From: Carnobacteriaceae bacterium zg-84
GTDB lineage: Bacteria; Bacillota; Bacilli; Lactobacillales; Aerococcaceae
NCBI GenBank assembly: GCA_013874835.1
Contig: CP059430.1
Location: forward strand, 1,506,864 to 1,570,863
Reading direction: 5' to 3'
Length of the DNA stretch: 64,000 nt
In this document: positions 9,343 through 19,129 of the stretch, piece after piece
Position numbering within the stretch: the stretch's first letter is position 1
How the letters are laid out: each line of letters starts with the position of its first letter
Position numbers and translations under genes: made by a program
Notes under the pieces: model-generated
What the model was told of the DNA's origin: nothing
The model's input: only the letters and a program-made list of their open reading frames with translations
Database searches by the model: none

Positions 9343-9706
9343 GGGGGCGTTACGGATTCGACAGGCATAGTTTGAACAGTTAAGGCAATTCGTAGGCGAT
9401 GGCTACGTTAAAACATCACAGTTTAAATATAACTGACAAAACACAAAATAATTCTTTCGCTTTCGCTGCGTAAAAAACAGTGAGCGAAGATCTGCCTTAC
9501 TTCTCCCATGAGTAAGTGACAGGTCTTAAATGAATGGGATACGTTACAAACTTACATCTGGAGTGCGTAAAAGAGATTTATCAGATTAGCAACTTTTAAT
9601 GCCTGTTTATTGGCTAAAAAGAAGTGAAATATAAATAGATAAACTATAATTGTAGAATTGATTGTGGCAATATGTTTGGACGCGGGTTCGACTCCCGCCG
9701 CTTCCA
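9343..9706 (+). ncRNA. ssrA: Transfer-messenger RNA (tmRNA)
   Basis: The 5' end GGGGGCGTTACGGATTCGAC and the 3' T-arm GGGTTCGACTCCCGCCGCTTCCA are diagnostic of tmRNA. The acceptor stem pairs GGGGGCG with CGCTTCC and leaves A as discriminator. CCA is not encoded. The internal reading frame at 9435-9473 is in register with GCTGCGTAA and gives the tag DKTQNNSFAFAA followed by a stop. tmRNA with SmpB rescues stalled ribosomes and marks the peptide for proteolysis. The resume codon appears to be GAC (Asp); it is inferred from frame only. Confidence 0.97.
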
Positions 9707-9722
9707 TATTCATAAGAAAAAA

Positions 9723-9767
9723 GAATGAACATGAATCTCTTAAAAAAATTCATGTTCATTCTCTTTT
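9723..9767. terminator. Bidirectional terminator between ssrA and the FNT gene
   Basis: A perfect 14-bp stem (GAATGAACATGAAT / ATTCATGTTCATTC) with an 11-nt loop is flanked by A-rich sequence on the left and TCTTTTTT on the right. It can end ssrA rightward and the FNT gene leftward. Confidence 0.85.
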
Positions 9768-9797
9768 TTCATCAATACAATAATATCTTTTACATTA

Positions 9798-10586
9798 TTA
9801 GTCTATATATTTTGAATTGGTTTTATTTAACCATGCATAAGCAAGACCAATGACAAGTCCTCCACCGATATAGTTACCAATAAAGGCAAATAGCCATTGT
9901 TTTACTATATTGAACCATGTAAAATAATCTAATTGCTGTGCAATATCGTTAAATTTCACAATAGAAAAAGAAGCAAAATTAGCTACAACGTGTTCTTCTC
10001 CTAAATAAACAAATAAGAAAATAGCAGATAAAACAACAGCAATTTTTGCACCTGGTTTTTCGATAAATAAATATGCTAAAATAGCAACATTCACAAAAAT
10101 ATTTGCCAATATACCTTCTAATACAATCAATTCAGGTGTTCTAAGTACTTTGGTTTGAACAATAGATGACACAATGAAATTATCTGGTTTTATATGAGAA
10201 AATGCACTAGAATGTGCGAATAAATATCCAATAAGCATGGCACCTATCAAATTAAACAATAAACAGTAAAATAAAATAATAATAGCTTTTTTAAGTGATA
10301 TATATTTATGATACACGCCTGCTGTTAAGTACATCATATTTGATGTTGCTAATTCAGCATTTAAAAATAAAATATAAATAAGTCCCCATGCAAATAAAAA
10401 CGAAAACATGAACTTACCTAAATCTGGATGAATATGGCTTATTTTTTCAGCTGCATAAGCTCCTCCTGCTGTACTCATTGTTAAAAATACTCCAGCAAAA
10501 ATTGAGCGCATTGCATAGCGTGATTTACTGTTATCAAATAACTCTTCTTTTTTATGACAAACTTTTTCTATTTTAGTTAAAAACAA
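9798..10586 (-). CDS. Formate/nitrite transporter (FNT) family channel
   Basis: This protein (262 residues) has about six membrane helices and the FNT signatures RYAMRSIFAGVFLTMSTAGGAYAAE, LFAWGLIYILFLNAELATSNMMYL and the second-half LEGILANIFVNVAIL...EHVVANFASF. The open frame extends 58 codons further upstream, but that extension runs through the hutH terminator and this gene's own TATAAT box (10665-10670, minus). I therefore chose a TTG start at 10586, preceded by AAAGGAG. FNT channels carry formate, nitrite, lactate or hydrosulfide. Its place next to the folate-dependent histidine genes favours formate export, by inference. Confidence 0.85.
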   Translation of the reverse strand: MFLTKIEKVCHKKEELFDNSKSRYAMRSIFAGVFLTMSTAGGAYAAEKISHIHPDLGKFMFSFLFAWGLIYILFLNAELATSNMMYLTAGVYHKYISLKKAIIILFYCLLFNLIGAMLIGYLFAHSSAFSHIKPDNFIVSSIVQTKVLRTPELIVLEGILANIFVNVAILAYLFIEKPGAKIAVVLSAIFLFVYLGEEHVVANFASFSIVKFNDIAQQLDYFTWFNIVKQWLFAFIGNYIGGGLVIGLAYAWLNKTNSKYID

Positions 10587-10674
10587 ATTTATAACATCTC
10601 CTTTCTTTTTCTGCTTGTGAATATAATCACATAAAGACACGGCCATTTCACAAACAACATCTACATTATAACAT

Positions 10675-10721
10675 AAAAACGTAACAGGCAGGACACTCTT
10701 TTCCATGCCTGTTACGTTTTT
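10675..10721 (-). terminator. hutH terminator
   Basis: A perfect 16-bp stem whose core is GTAACAGGCA / TGCCTGTTAC begins 5 bp past the hutH stop. On the minus strand the stem ends in GTTTTT. It closes the long histidine operon before the separately promoted FNT gene. Confidence 0.85.
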
Positions 10722-10725
10722 TAGT

Positions 10726-12267
10726 CTAAAATTGAATAGATAAATCAACAACTGATTCAACAGCTTTTAATAAGGCACCACTTTGTAATGCTTCTGTTGC
10801 TTTATTTAATTCTTCATATATTTCAATATCTTTATCGTATTCAATCACATTGACAAATTTTCTAAATGTATCGTACGCAGCTTGCGTTCCTGCTCCTAAT
10901 TGTGTTGTTTGTTCTTTCAAATCTAAAGCTTGACATGCTGCCATAATTTCTGTGGCAACAATACGTCTTGAATTTTTTACAATTTCAGCAGCTTTACGAG
11001 CGGCTGTTGTTCCCATGCTGACAAAGTCCTCTTGATTTTCACAAGACGGGATAGAGTCTACACTTGCTGGATGTGATAAAATTTTATTTTCTGATGCCAA
11101 TGATGCACAAGCATATTGCGTAATCATAAATCCTGAATTTAACCCTGGATATTTCACTAAGAATGATGGTAATTTACTTAATTGAGAGTTAACTAAACGT
11201 TCAACACGGCGCTCAGAAACATTCCCAATTTCCGATACAGCAATGCCTAAAAAATCAAATGGCTGCGCCAATGGTTCACCATGGAAATTACCTCCAGAAA
11301 TGACTTTACCGTCTTTAGTAATAATTGGGTTATCTGTAACAGAGTTGATTTCAATTTCAACTTTTTCTTTTACATAAGCAACACTATCTTTACTTGCACC
11401 ATGAATTTGCGGAATACAACGCAATGTATATGGATCTTGTACACGTGTTGGTGTGGCAACCGTTGTATGTGCACTATCTTTAATTAAGTGACGAATATTA
11501 CGAGCTGTCGCTAATTGTCCACTTTGAGGGCGAATTGTATGTAAATCTTCTTCAAATGGACTTGAAATACCATTATGTACTTCTAAAGATAATGCTCCTG
11601 CAATATCTGATAATTTTAATAATTCAATGGCATCATATGTTGCTAGTGCTCCAACACCAGTTAATACCGTTGTCCCATTGATTAAGGCTAACCCTTCTTT
11701 TGCACTTAACTCAATAATTTCTAGCCCTGCTTTCTCCATTGCTTGTCTACCCGGTAATAATTCACCTTTATAATATGCTTTACCTAAACCTAATAAAGGC
11801 AATACCATGTGTGATAATGGTGCTAAATCTCCAGATGCTCCTAGCGATCCTTTTTCAGGGATAAAAGGATGTACACCTGCATTCAGCATACCTATCAATG
11901 CTTCAATGGTACTCAAACGAATACCTGAACAACCTTTCAATAACGAATTTACACGAATTAACATAATAGCACGTACTACATCTTCTGGAAATGGATCACC
12001 GAATCCGCTTGAATGTGTGCGAATCAGGTTTTCTTGTAACTGTGCAGTATCTTCTGGAGAAATACTCACATTACATAATGAACCAAATCCTGTATTAACA
12101 CCATAAACAACACGTTTTTCTCTTACGATGTCATCAACAATTCTTCTTGATTCAATAACAGCTGCTTTTGCATCTTCTTTTATTTCACATTTAGCATAAA
12201 AACGAGCTACATCAACAACTTCATCTAGTGTTAAACTATTTCCATCTAATACAACAACATTTGTCAT
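10726..12267 (-). CDS. hutH: Histidine ammonia-lyase
   Basis: This 513-residue cytosolic enzyme deaminates histidine to urocanate and ammonia. The catalytic MIO group forms from Ala-Ser-Gly in GSLGASGDLAPLSH, about residues 144-146 from the chosen start. VYGVNTGFGSL and SVDSIPSCENQEDFVSMG are also diagnostic of HutH. The ATG at 12267 was preferred to an in-frame TTG nine bases earlier; AGGGA lies upstream. It is the last gene of a leftward cluster with ftcD, fchA, fhs, hutD, a permease and folC. Confidence 0.97.
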   Translation of the reverse strand: MTNVVVLDGNSLTLDEVVDVARFYAKCEIKEDAKAAVIESRRIVDDIVREKRVVYGVNTGFGSLCNVSISPEDTAQLQENLIRTHSSGFGDPFPEDVVRAIMLIRVNSLLKGCSGIRLSTIEALIGMLNAGVHPFIPEKGSLGASGDLAPLSHMVLPLLGLGKAYYKGELLPGRQAMEKAGLEIIELSAKEGLALINGTTVLTGVGALATYDAIELLKLSDIAGALSLEVHNGISSPFEEDLHTIRPQSGQLATARNIRHLIKDSAHTTVATPTRVQDPYTLRCIPQIHGASKDSVAYVKEKVEIEINSVTDNPIITKDGKVISGGNFHGEPLAQPFDFLGIAVSEIGNVSERRVERLVNSQLSKLPSFLVKYPGLNSGFMITQYACASLASENKILSHPASVDSIPSCENQEDFVSMGTTAARKAAEIVKNSRRIVATEIMAACQALDLKEQTTQLGAGTQAAYDTFRKFVNVIEYDKDIEIYEELNKATEALQSGALLKAVESVVDLSIQF

Positions 12268-12294
12268 AATTTTCAACCGTCCCTATCTATTGAT

Positions 12295-13590
12295 TTATTT
12301 TAAAAATGCTCTTACTTGAGAAACAAAATATAATGAACCTGTAATCAATAAGGTACTTTCAGCACTACTTTCTTTTTTATACACATTGACAAAATTTTGC
12401 CAGTCATCAATCGTACAAATACCTTCTTGACGATATTGTTCAACATCTTCTAAAGTCATCGCTTTTGGATAATCGAATGTCGTTAACACAAGTTTAACAT
12501 GCGGAATATTCTTCAGCATTCCAATCATCTCATGAATATCTTTTGTTGTTAAAGCAGAAAATAAAATTGTGAGATTTTCTTTTGTAAATTTGTTTTCAAT
12601 ATTATCCACCAAACGTAACATTGCATGAACATTATGTGCACCATCTAAAATAATATCAGGTTCTGTTAATACTTTTTCCATACGTGCAGGCCAAAACGCT
12701 TTGGATAAGCCTGCATAAACATATTCCTCTTTAAAAAGAACATTTTGTTCTTGACAATACACACAGAAGAGCTGTACAGCTAATCCCGCATTTTCCACTT
12801 GATGTTTACCAAGTAAAGAAACAAAAAGTTTATCAAGATGACAAGTCTGATTTGAAAAATTAAAGCATTCACCCCAGTTTTCTTCTTGTGGCACATACGT
12901 CACTTGATAATCACGATTTAGCATATATATGCGACTATTTTTGTTATGTGCTGTTTCTTCAATGACTTGTAAAGCGGACGAAACAATATTTCCTGTAACA
13001 ACCGGAATACCTTGCTTAATAATACCGGATTTTTGTGCAGCAATTTCTTCTAATGTATGACCTAAAATATCTATATGATCTAACCCAATGGTAGTGATAG
13101 CTGTTAAAATTGGAGATATAACATTTGTACTATCCAACAAGCCACCTAAACCAACTTCTAATAGTAGAATATCTACTTTTGTTTCTTTAAAGTAATCAAA
13201 TGCGATTACTGTCAATATTTCAAATTCTGTTATACCTGATAATTCAGATATTGTATCCATTTTTTCAACTAAAGGTTTATATTTTTGAACATATTCAATA
13301 ATTTTTTCATCTGTAATATGAACGCCATTGATGGCAATCCGTTCGTTAAAGGCTTCTATATATGGTGAAGTAAACGTTCCAACAGTTAAACCTAATTCTT
13401 CTAGCATATAACGTAAGTATGTTACTGTTGAACCTTTCCCATTCGTTCCAGCAATGTGAATAGTTGGAATAGCACGATGCGGATTATCAACCATTTCTAA
13501 TAATGTTTCCACTCTTTCCAATCCTAATCTTGGGGCAAGTGTCACTCTTGAGTGAATCCATGCTAACGCTTCTTCAATATTCATTGACAT
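12295..13590 (-). CDS. folC: Folylpolyglutamate synthase / dihydrofolate synthase family protein
   Basis: This 431-residue Mur-ligase-type enzyme has HIAGTNGKGSTVTYL (ATP-binding loop) and SPYIEAFNERIAINGVHI. LLEVGLGGLLDSTNVI, TTIGLDHIDILGHTLEEIAAQKSGIIK and the C-terminal ILDGAHNVHAM are also present. FolC adds glutamate residues to folates. It sits between hutH (27 bp downstream) and the amino acid permease (52 bp upstream) in the histidine cluster. Polyglutamylated tetrahydrofolate is the usual cofactor of the FtcD/FchA/Fhs reactions encoded here. The genome may carry another folC elsewhere; that cannot be seen. Confidence 0.9.
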   Translation of the reverse strand: MSMNIEEALAWIHSRVTLAPRLGLERVETLLEMVDNPHRAIPTIHIAGTNGKGSTVTYLRYMLEELGLTVGTFTSPYIEAFNERIAINGVHITDEKIIEYVQKYKPLVEKMDTISELSGITEFEILTVIAFDYFKETKVDILLLEVGLGGLLDSTNVISPILTAITTIGLDHIDILGHTLEEIAAQKSGIIKQGIPVVTGNIVSSALQVIEETAHNKNSRIYMLNRDYQVTYVPQEENWGECFNFSNQTCHLDKLFVSLLGKHQVENAGLAVQLFCVYCQEQNVLFKEEYVYAGLSKAFWPARMEKVLTEPDIILDGAHNVHAMLRLVDNIENKFTKENLTILFSALTTKDIHEMIGMLKNIPHVKLVLTTFDYPKAMTLEDVEQYRQEGICTIDDWQNFVNVYKKESSAESTLLITGSLYFVSQVRAFLK

Positions 13591-13642
13591 TCATATCATC
13601 CTATCTATCTTTAATTATTGTCTATAAACAATGTACTTTCTA

Positions 13643-14947
13643 TTATACCCTTTTCTTACCAAATAAGAAATAGCATACAGAGGCAACTAAGATACCGATA
13701 CCACCGTAAAGGAAATTTTTTGGTGTATCTCCCCAAATCATCAACAAGCTGACAATTGTTGCAATAATTGGAATCACTGGACCAAATGGTACTCTAAACA
13801 CCGGTTTAATACCCATATCTTTTTTGCGTAAAACAACTACAGCTGCAGCAGTTGGAATGTATTGAATAAAGCGGAAAACGACACTCAATGTAGCTAATTG
13901 CTCAAAAGAACCAGTTAACAAGAATAGACATGCACATCCACCAGAAATAAGAATAGCGGCAATAGGTGCTCCATTTGCTGTTTTTCTAGCAATAAACGAC
14001 GGCAATAATCCTTCTTCAGCAATAGCTGCTCCATATCGTGGTACCATAATAGATTCTCCAACATTCAAACCTGTAATCGATACTAACGCACCAATCGCAA
14101 CAATCCAACGCCCAGCAGGACCAATCATCATGGCAAAAGCATCTTGCACAGGTGCATTTGTGTTCATAATATCATTGCCTAACATAGCAATAGCACCTGC
14201 AATAATTAAAATATATAAAACAGATACAATAGAAATAGAACCTAAAATTGCTTTTGGCACATTTTTCTCTGGATTACGCATTTCTCCAGCAACAATGGGC
14301 ATTGATTCAAAACCAATAAATGCATAAAATACGATTAAAGCTGTTGCAGATACACCGTCAAATAATGATTTTCCGGGTGCTAATTGTAAAAATGGTGTAA
14401 AATTCCCTTTATCAATACCATGTCCGATAAAGAACAATGTACAGATAGCAAATCCAATGATTGGTATCAATTTAATAATCGTCATACTCAATGTAAACAT
14501 TTTTGATGTTTTTAATCCTGCAATATTCATTAAAGATAGCAAAACAATTAAAGAGATACTCAATAATAAATTTTGTCCTTCAAACGCTGGAAAAGTGACA
14601 ATAAATAATTTCGCAAATCCTGCCGCCATTGCTGACCAAGCTGTTACTGTAACAACCCAACCTAAAAATCCAACATTAAATCCAACAAAATCACCAAATG
14701 CTGCTTTAGCATATTGAAATGCTCCACCATTTTTATTAAAATAGCCGGCTACTTCAGCAAAACAAACAGCCAACATTAACACTAATATAGCATCAAATAC
14801 CATCGCCGCAATAGAGGCTGGTCCTAAATCTTGATATATTTTTTTAGGTAATAAGAAAATACCCGAACCAATAACAGCATTGATACCGTATAATGTAGCT
14901 CCACCTAAACTAAATTTAGCTTTTTCATTTTGTACTTCATTACTCAT
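13643..14947 (-). CDS. APC-family amino acid permease, probably histidine uptake
   Basis: This 434-residue protein has about twelve membrane helices. It carries the APC signature GINAVIGSGIFLLP in helix 1 (about residues 22-36), and FYAFIGFESMPIVAGEMRNPEKNVPKAI in the middle. It lies between hutD and folC inside the histidine operon with short gaps, so histidine (or urocanate) is the likely substrate. Specificity cannot be read from sequence alone. Confidence 0.85.
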   Translation of the reverse strand: MSNEVQNEKAKFSLGGATLYGINAVIGSGIFLLPKKIYQDLGPASIAAMVFDAILVLMLAVCFAEVAGYFNKNGGAFQYAKAAFGDFVGFNVGFLGWVVTVTAWSAMAAGFAKLFIVTFPAFEGQNLLLSISLIVLLSLMNIAGLKTSKMFTLSMTIIKLIPIIGFAICTLFFIGHGIDKGNFTPFLQLAPGKSLFDGVSATALIVFYAFIGFESMPIVAGEMRNPEKNVPKAILGSISIVSVLYILIIAGAIAMLGNDIMNTNAPVQDAFAMMIGPAGRWIVAIGALVSITGLNVGESIMVPRYGAAIAEEGLLPSFIARKTANGAPIAAILISGGCACLFLLTGSFEQLATLSVVFRFIQYIPTAAAVVVLRKKDMGIKPVFRVPFGPVIPIIATIVSLLMIWGDTPKNFLYGGIGILVASVCYFLFGKKRV

Positions 14948-14956
14948 ATTCTTCCC

Positions 14957-15574
14957 TCACAATTTTTCATAATCATTATCACATATACTTACTTGAATAT
15001 ATACTGGTACATGATCTTGTATATGTGATAAAGTGTGTACTTCATAATCATCTAGGATATTTGTTACATGTAAACTATGATGTTTAGGTAATGTGAGATT
15101 TACCATATCTTTGCCATTTTTATAAAATGTAAGCTGAATATCTTGTATGGCGAACAAAATATACACAATACCTTTTTTTAATACGCTTACATCTTTTGCG
15201 TTATACACGCCTACCTCACTTTTATATGTGGGCTTATAAATAACATTAAAATCAACACATTTCCCATAACTAACTGTTTTCATATCTCCATTGAAGAAAT
15301 AGATCTCAAAGGATTGTAAAACAATTTTTTTCTGACTTATATCAGGATGTTGCAATGTCAATGTCTGTTGTATCGGCATAATGATACGATTATAATTTGG
15401 TAACGACGTAAATACTGTTTTTTCTAAATTAATCGTCGCAGACGACACACGATAATCAAATTCGCCTACTTCAAATTTGGCATGTGGTGGAGCAAGACAA
15501 ATTTGAGTTGTCTTACCACCACTCCAAACAGATACAACATACTCTTTTTTATCAATTATTTGTATGTTCATCAT
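14957..15574 (-). CDS. hutD: HutD-family protein
   Basis: This 205-residue cupin-fold protein begins with strands around WSGGKTTQICLAPP and continues with FDYRVSSATINLEKTVFTSLPNYNRIIMPI. These match the HutD pattern WxxGxTxEI...RxSxAxxxxxxxFSxxPGxxR. HutD occurs in histidine-utilisation loci. Its exact activity is not settled, and it has been proposed to modulate hut flux. It sits between fhs and the permease with 9-bp gaps on each side. The likely start is ATG at 15574 or the next codon. Confidence 0.8.
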   Translation of the reverse strand: MMNIQIIDKKEYVVSVWSGGKTTQICLAPPHAKFEVGEFDYRVSSATINLEKTVFTSLPNYNRIIMPIQQTLTLQHPDISQKKIVLQSFEIYFFNGDMKTVSYGKCVDFNVIYKPTYKSEVGVYNAKDVSVLKKGIVYILFAIQDIQLTFYKNGKDMVNLTLPKHHSLHVTNILDDYEVHTLSHIQDHVPVYIQVSICDNDYEKL

Positions 15575-15583
15575 AAATCCTAA

Positions 15584-17260
15584 CTAGAATAATCCAGTAA
15601 TATTTCCTTTTTCATCTACATCAATTCGTTCAGCTGCTGGTGATTTTGGTAAACCTGGCATCGTCATAACAGCTCCTGTTAAAGCAACAATAAATCCTGC
15701 TCCAGCAGATACTTTTAAATTACGAATGGTCACCGTAAAGTCTTTTGGTGCACCTAATAAAGTAGCATCATCTGAGAAAGAATACTGTGTTTTTGCCATA
15801 CATATTGGATATTCACCAAAACCTAGTTTTTCTAATTCTTGCAGTTCTTTCTTAGCTGCCGGTGTTAACTCAACACCTTTACCACCATACACTTTTTGAA
15901 CAATTTTATTTAATTTTTCTTCAATACTATCTTCTAAATCATATACAAAACTAAAATTATTTGGTTTTTCTACTAATTCAACAACTTTATGTGCAAGTTC
16001 GATACCACCTTTTCCTCCTGCACCCCACACATCAGATAATACCACATCAACACCTCGTGTTTGACACGCTTTGTGAACAGCATCTAATTCCTCTTGTGTA
16101 TCTGTAGGGAATTTATTGATAGCAACAACAACTGGCAACCCATAAACATTTTGTATATTATCTAAATGTTTGTCTAAGTTTGTTAAACCGGATAAAACAG
16201 CAGCAACATTTTCCGTTCCTAACTCTGCTTTTGCCACACCTCCATGCATTTTTAATGCACGCACAGTTGCAACTAAAACAACAGCATCTGGTTTTAAATT
16301 AGCCATACGACATTTAATATCAATAAATTTTTCAGCACCTAAATCAGCTCCGAAACCTGCTTCGGTAACCGTATAATCAGCATACTTCATTGCTAATTTT
16401 GTTGCCAATACACTATTACAACCATGTGCAATATTTGCAAAGGGACCTCCGTGAATGAATGCAGGTGTATGCTCTAATGTTTGCACTAAGTTTGGATGAA
16501 TAGCGTCTTTTAATAAGGCCGTTAATGCTCCTTCTGCTTTTAAGTCACCCGCTGTAATAGGCTCTCCTGAGTAACTATACCCAACAATAATTTTACGTAA
16601 TCTATCTTTCAAATCAGTAATACCACTTGCTAAACATAGAATTGCCATAATTTCCGAAGCAACGGTAATATCATATCCATCTTCTCTAGGAACACCGTTC
16701 ACTTTCCCTTGTAATCCATTCACAATATGGCGTAATTGACGATCATTCATGTCTACAACACGTTTCCAAGTGATGCGACGTGAATCAATCCCTAATGTGT
16801 TCCCATGATGAATATGGTTATCTAATAGCGCTGCTAATAAATTATTTGCTGCACCAATCGCATGGAAATCACCTGTAAAGTGTAAGTTTATATCCTCCAT
16901 TGGTACAACTTGTGCGTAGCCACCACCAGCTGCTCCACCTTTCACACCAAAAACAGGACCTAAAGACGGTTCACGCAATGCAATCATTGCATTTTTTCCG
17001 ATATATGATAAAGCATCCGCTAATCCAACTGACGTTGTTGTTTTACCCTCGCCTGCAGGTGTTGGTGTAATCGCTGTGACTAAAATCAATTTACCGTCTT
17101 TATGCTCTTTTAAAGCTGTTAATTGATTGACATCCACTTTTGCTTTATATTTGCCATAAAGTGATAAGTTATCTTTGTCAATACCGACTCTTTTAGCAAC
17201 TTCTTCAATCGGTTCCATCTCTACTTGATTTGCAATTTCAATATCTGTTAAATATGCCAT
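15584..17260 (-). CDS. fhs: Formate-tetrahydrofolate ligase
   Basis: This 558-residue enzyme interconverts formate, ATP and tetrahydrofolate with 10-formyl-tetrahydrofolate. Signatures are [16 protein letters not shown] (nucleotide loop), [36 protein letters not shown] split across residues about 95-130, and [15 protein letters not shown]. The length is typical. It lies 12 bp after fchA in the histidine operon. In this setting it may run in reverse to gain ATP and release formate (inference). A ribosome site AAAGGTGGG precedes the ATG. Confidence 0.97.
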   Translation of the reverse strand: MAYLTDIEIANQVEMEPIEEVAKRVGIDKDNLSLYGKYKAKVDVNQLTALKEHKDGKLILVTAITPTPAGEGKTTTSVGLADALSYIGKNAMIALREPSLGPVFGVKGGAAGGGYAQVVPMEDINLHFTGDFHAIGAANNLLAALLDNHIHHGNTLGIDSRRITWKRVVDMNDRQLRHIVNGLQGKVNGVPREDGYDITVASEIMAILCLASGITDLKDRLRKIIVGYSYSGEPITAGDLKAEGALTALLKDAIHPNLVQTLEHTPAFIHGGPFANIAHGCNSVLATKLAMKYADYTVTEAGFGADLGAEKFIDIKCRMANLKPDAVVLVATVRALKMHGGVAKAELGTENVAAVLSGLTNLDKHLDNIQNVYGLPVVVAINKFPTDTQEELDAVHKACQTRGVDVVLSDVWGAGGKGGIELAHKVVELVEKPNNFSFVYDLEDSIEEKLNKIVQKVYGGKGVELTPAAKKELQELEKLGFGEYPICMAKTQYSFSDDATLLGAPKDFTVTIRNLKVSAGAGFIVALTGAVMTMPGLPKSPAAERIDVDEKGNITGLF

Positions 17261-17272
17261 ATTTACCCACCT

Positions 17273-17899
17273 TTACAATGTTTTTAAAATTTGTTCGTAA
17301 ATATCATCTGCCAATGCGATACCTGTTTCTAATAAACGGTCACTACTTGCTTTATATTCCGATACAAAAGCATCGTCTTTAATACTAGATAAGTTAATTA
17401 AAACATTTAAGTAAGCACCTTGTAATCCAGATTTTAAATTCAATGCGGCAACGCCTAAATCACTTGCTGCATTTGTATTAGATTTTCCAATAATGCTTTT
17501 TGTTGTGTTTAAAGCATCTAAAATTATTTCCATTAAATCCAATGGCGATTTTGCTGCTACTTTTAAAGCATTTTGCATCGCTTTTTGACGAGCTACTCTT
17601 TCTTCATCAGTTTCTTTTGGCATACTAAATACTGCTGAAACAACATTAAATGCTTCTGTATCATCATCAATGGCTTTTAATAGTTTTTCCTGTAATATAA
17701 TTGTTTTATCTAAACATACTTGCACATCTGTTTCAAATTCTACGTATTTTTTCTTGCCAACAGTTAACTCACACACCATTTTTGTTAATGATATTCCCAT
17801 TGCAGCCGCTAAAGCAGAAGCAGAACCACCCCCTGGAGCCGGTTCATTAGAACCTAACACTTGCATAAATTCACTTACTTTTAAATCAACTAATTTCAT
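17273..17899 (-). CDS. fchA: Formimidoyltetrahydrofolate cyclodeaminase
   Basis: This 208-residue helical protein contains EPAPGGGSASALAAAMGISL near the N-terminus, the cyclodeaminase folate-binding loop. It also has VVSAVFSMPKETDEERVARQKAMQNALK. It converts 5-formimino-tetrahydrofolate to 5,10-methenyl-tetrahydrofolate with release of ammonia. It is a separate protein here, not fused to FtcD as in mammals. It follows ftcD by 34 bp and has an AAGGAGAG ribosome site. Confidence 0.95.
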   Translation of the reverse strand: MKLVDLKVSEFMQVLGSNEPAPGGGSASALAAAMGISLTKMVCELTVGKKKYVEFETDVQVCLDKTIILQEKLLKAIDDDTEAFNVVSAVFSMPKETDEERVARQKAMQNALKVAAKSPLDLMEIILDALNTTKSIIGKSNTNAASDLGVAALNLKSGLQGAYLNVLINLSSIKDDAFVSEYKASSDRLLETGIALADDIYEQILKTL

Positions 17900-17933
17900 G
17901 CCCTCTCTCCTTATTCTATTATTTTCCAGTTTA

Positions 17934-18833
17934 CTAATTTAATAAATGGTTTTCTAAAACTTGTTTACCATAATCAAAATCTTCAATTTGTAAGTAATAT
18001 TCTGCACAATCTACTAAAGCTTTGGCAGGTGTTAACCCAATGACTTCACTACCGATAATATTGACACCATAACGTTTTGCTTCAAAACGAATCGTTTCAA
18101 ACACACGATACAATGGTGTTCCTTCATAATTCACCATATTCATAGATACTTGTGCAATATTTCTATCTTCTAACATAACACCAATACCTTTACAATATTT
18201 AAACCCTCCACTTGATGCACGTACAATTTTTGCGATTTTATTAGCAATGGTAATATCGGATGTATCTAAATTAACATTAAATGCTACTAAAGGCATTCTC
18301 GCACCTACAGCTGTTACACCTGCTGTTGGATGAATTTTTCTTTCACCGAAATCTGGTGCCCATTCTTCTTCTAACAATTTCTCAGGCATGCCTTCAAATT
18401 GACCTTTTCTTACTTTCGCTAAATTCACACGTTCCGGTGTTGACGCAGAATCTTCGTATAAGAAAATTGGGATAGATAACTCATCATTGATACGTTTAGC
18501 TACTTTTTTAGAAATATCAACACATTCTTGGGCTGTAATATCTTTAATTGGTACAAATGGTACAACGTCTGTCGCTCCCATACGTGGATGTTCACCAACA
18601 TGTTTTGTCATATCAATATGTTCACTTGCATATTTTACTAATTGGAAAGCTACCTCTTGAATACTTTCTTCATCACCCACTAATGTAAAGACACTACGAT
18701 TATGACTAGTATCTGATGAATAATCTAATAATGTAACACCCGGTACACTCTTAGCCGTTTGTACAAGCCCTTGTATCACCTCTTCATTACGTCCCTCACT
18801 AAAATTTGGAATACATTCAACTAATTTTGCCAT
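17934..18833 (-). CDS. ftcD: Glutamate formimidoyltransferase
   Basis: This 299-residue enzyme moves the formimino group from N-formimino-glutamate to tetrahydrofolate. It begins AKLVECIPNFSEGRNEEVI and contains DYSSDTSHNRSVFTLVG, HPRMGATDVVPFVPI and NVNLDTSDITIANKIAK, all characteristic of the family. It is the first gene of the leftward operon, and the 580-bp region upstream carries an inverted repeat that may be regulatory. Presence of FtcD and absence of HutG or HutF in the window indicate the tetrahydrofolate branch of histidine breakdown. Confidence 0.96.
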   Translation of the reverse strand: MAKLVECIPNFSEGRNEEVIQGLVQTAKSVPGVTLLDYSSDTSHNRSVFTLVGDEESIQEVAFQLVKYASEHIDMTKHVGEHPRMGATDVVPFVPIKDITAQECVDISKKVAKRINDELSIPIFLYEDSASTPERVNLAKVRKGQFEGMPEKLLEEEWAPDFGERKIHPTAGVTAVGARMPLVAFNVNLDTSDITIANKIAKIVRASSGGFKYCKGIGVMLEDRNIAQVSMNMVNYEGTPLYRVFETIRFEAKRYGVNIIGSEVIGLTPAKALVDCAEYYLQIEDFDYGKQVLENHLLN

Positions 18834-18979
18834 TTTTTTCTTCCTTTCTTACTATTTATTTTTTATTTAATAAACTAATTTAAAATTGAGCTCTTGTAAC
18901 ATTCTTCCCATTTGATTTATCACAATGAACTCTGTATATCGTTACCCACGGTTAACAATAAAAGCACATGTATCAACGT

Positions 18980-19129
18980 GCTAATATGAATACATAAAGA
19001 TTTTATATTACTTTCAAAAAATAATAGCACATAATACACCTATCTAACATTATTATCACTCGTTATTTTTGCATCATTACTCTACCTATAAAAAGCAATA
19101 TTTCTAAATCTTTATGTGTTCATACTAAC
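18980..19129. repeat. 24-bp inverted repeat pair upstream of ftcD (possible regulator sites)
   Basis: Arms at 18980-19003 and 19106-19129 are reverse complements at 21 of 24 positions; the shared core is TATGAA-Y-ACATAAAGATTT. They are about 100 bp apart and lie 150-300 bp upstream of ftcD. The arms may be a pair of binding sites for the SARP-like regulator encoded next door. The rest of the 584-bp gap is AT-rich with no gene seen. Confidence 0.5.

Noticed and set aside
10587-10760. N-terminal extension of the FNT channel by 58 codons
   Set aside because: The extension runs through the hutH terminator stem and the TATAAT box of the FNT gene, and family members begin near LFLTKIEKVCHKK. A TTG start with AAAGGAG at 10586 is better.
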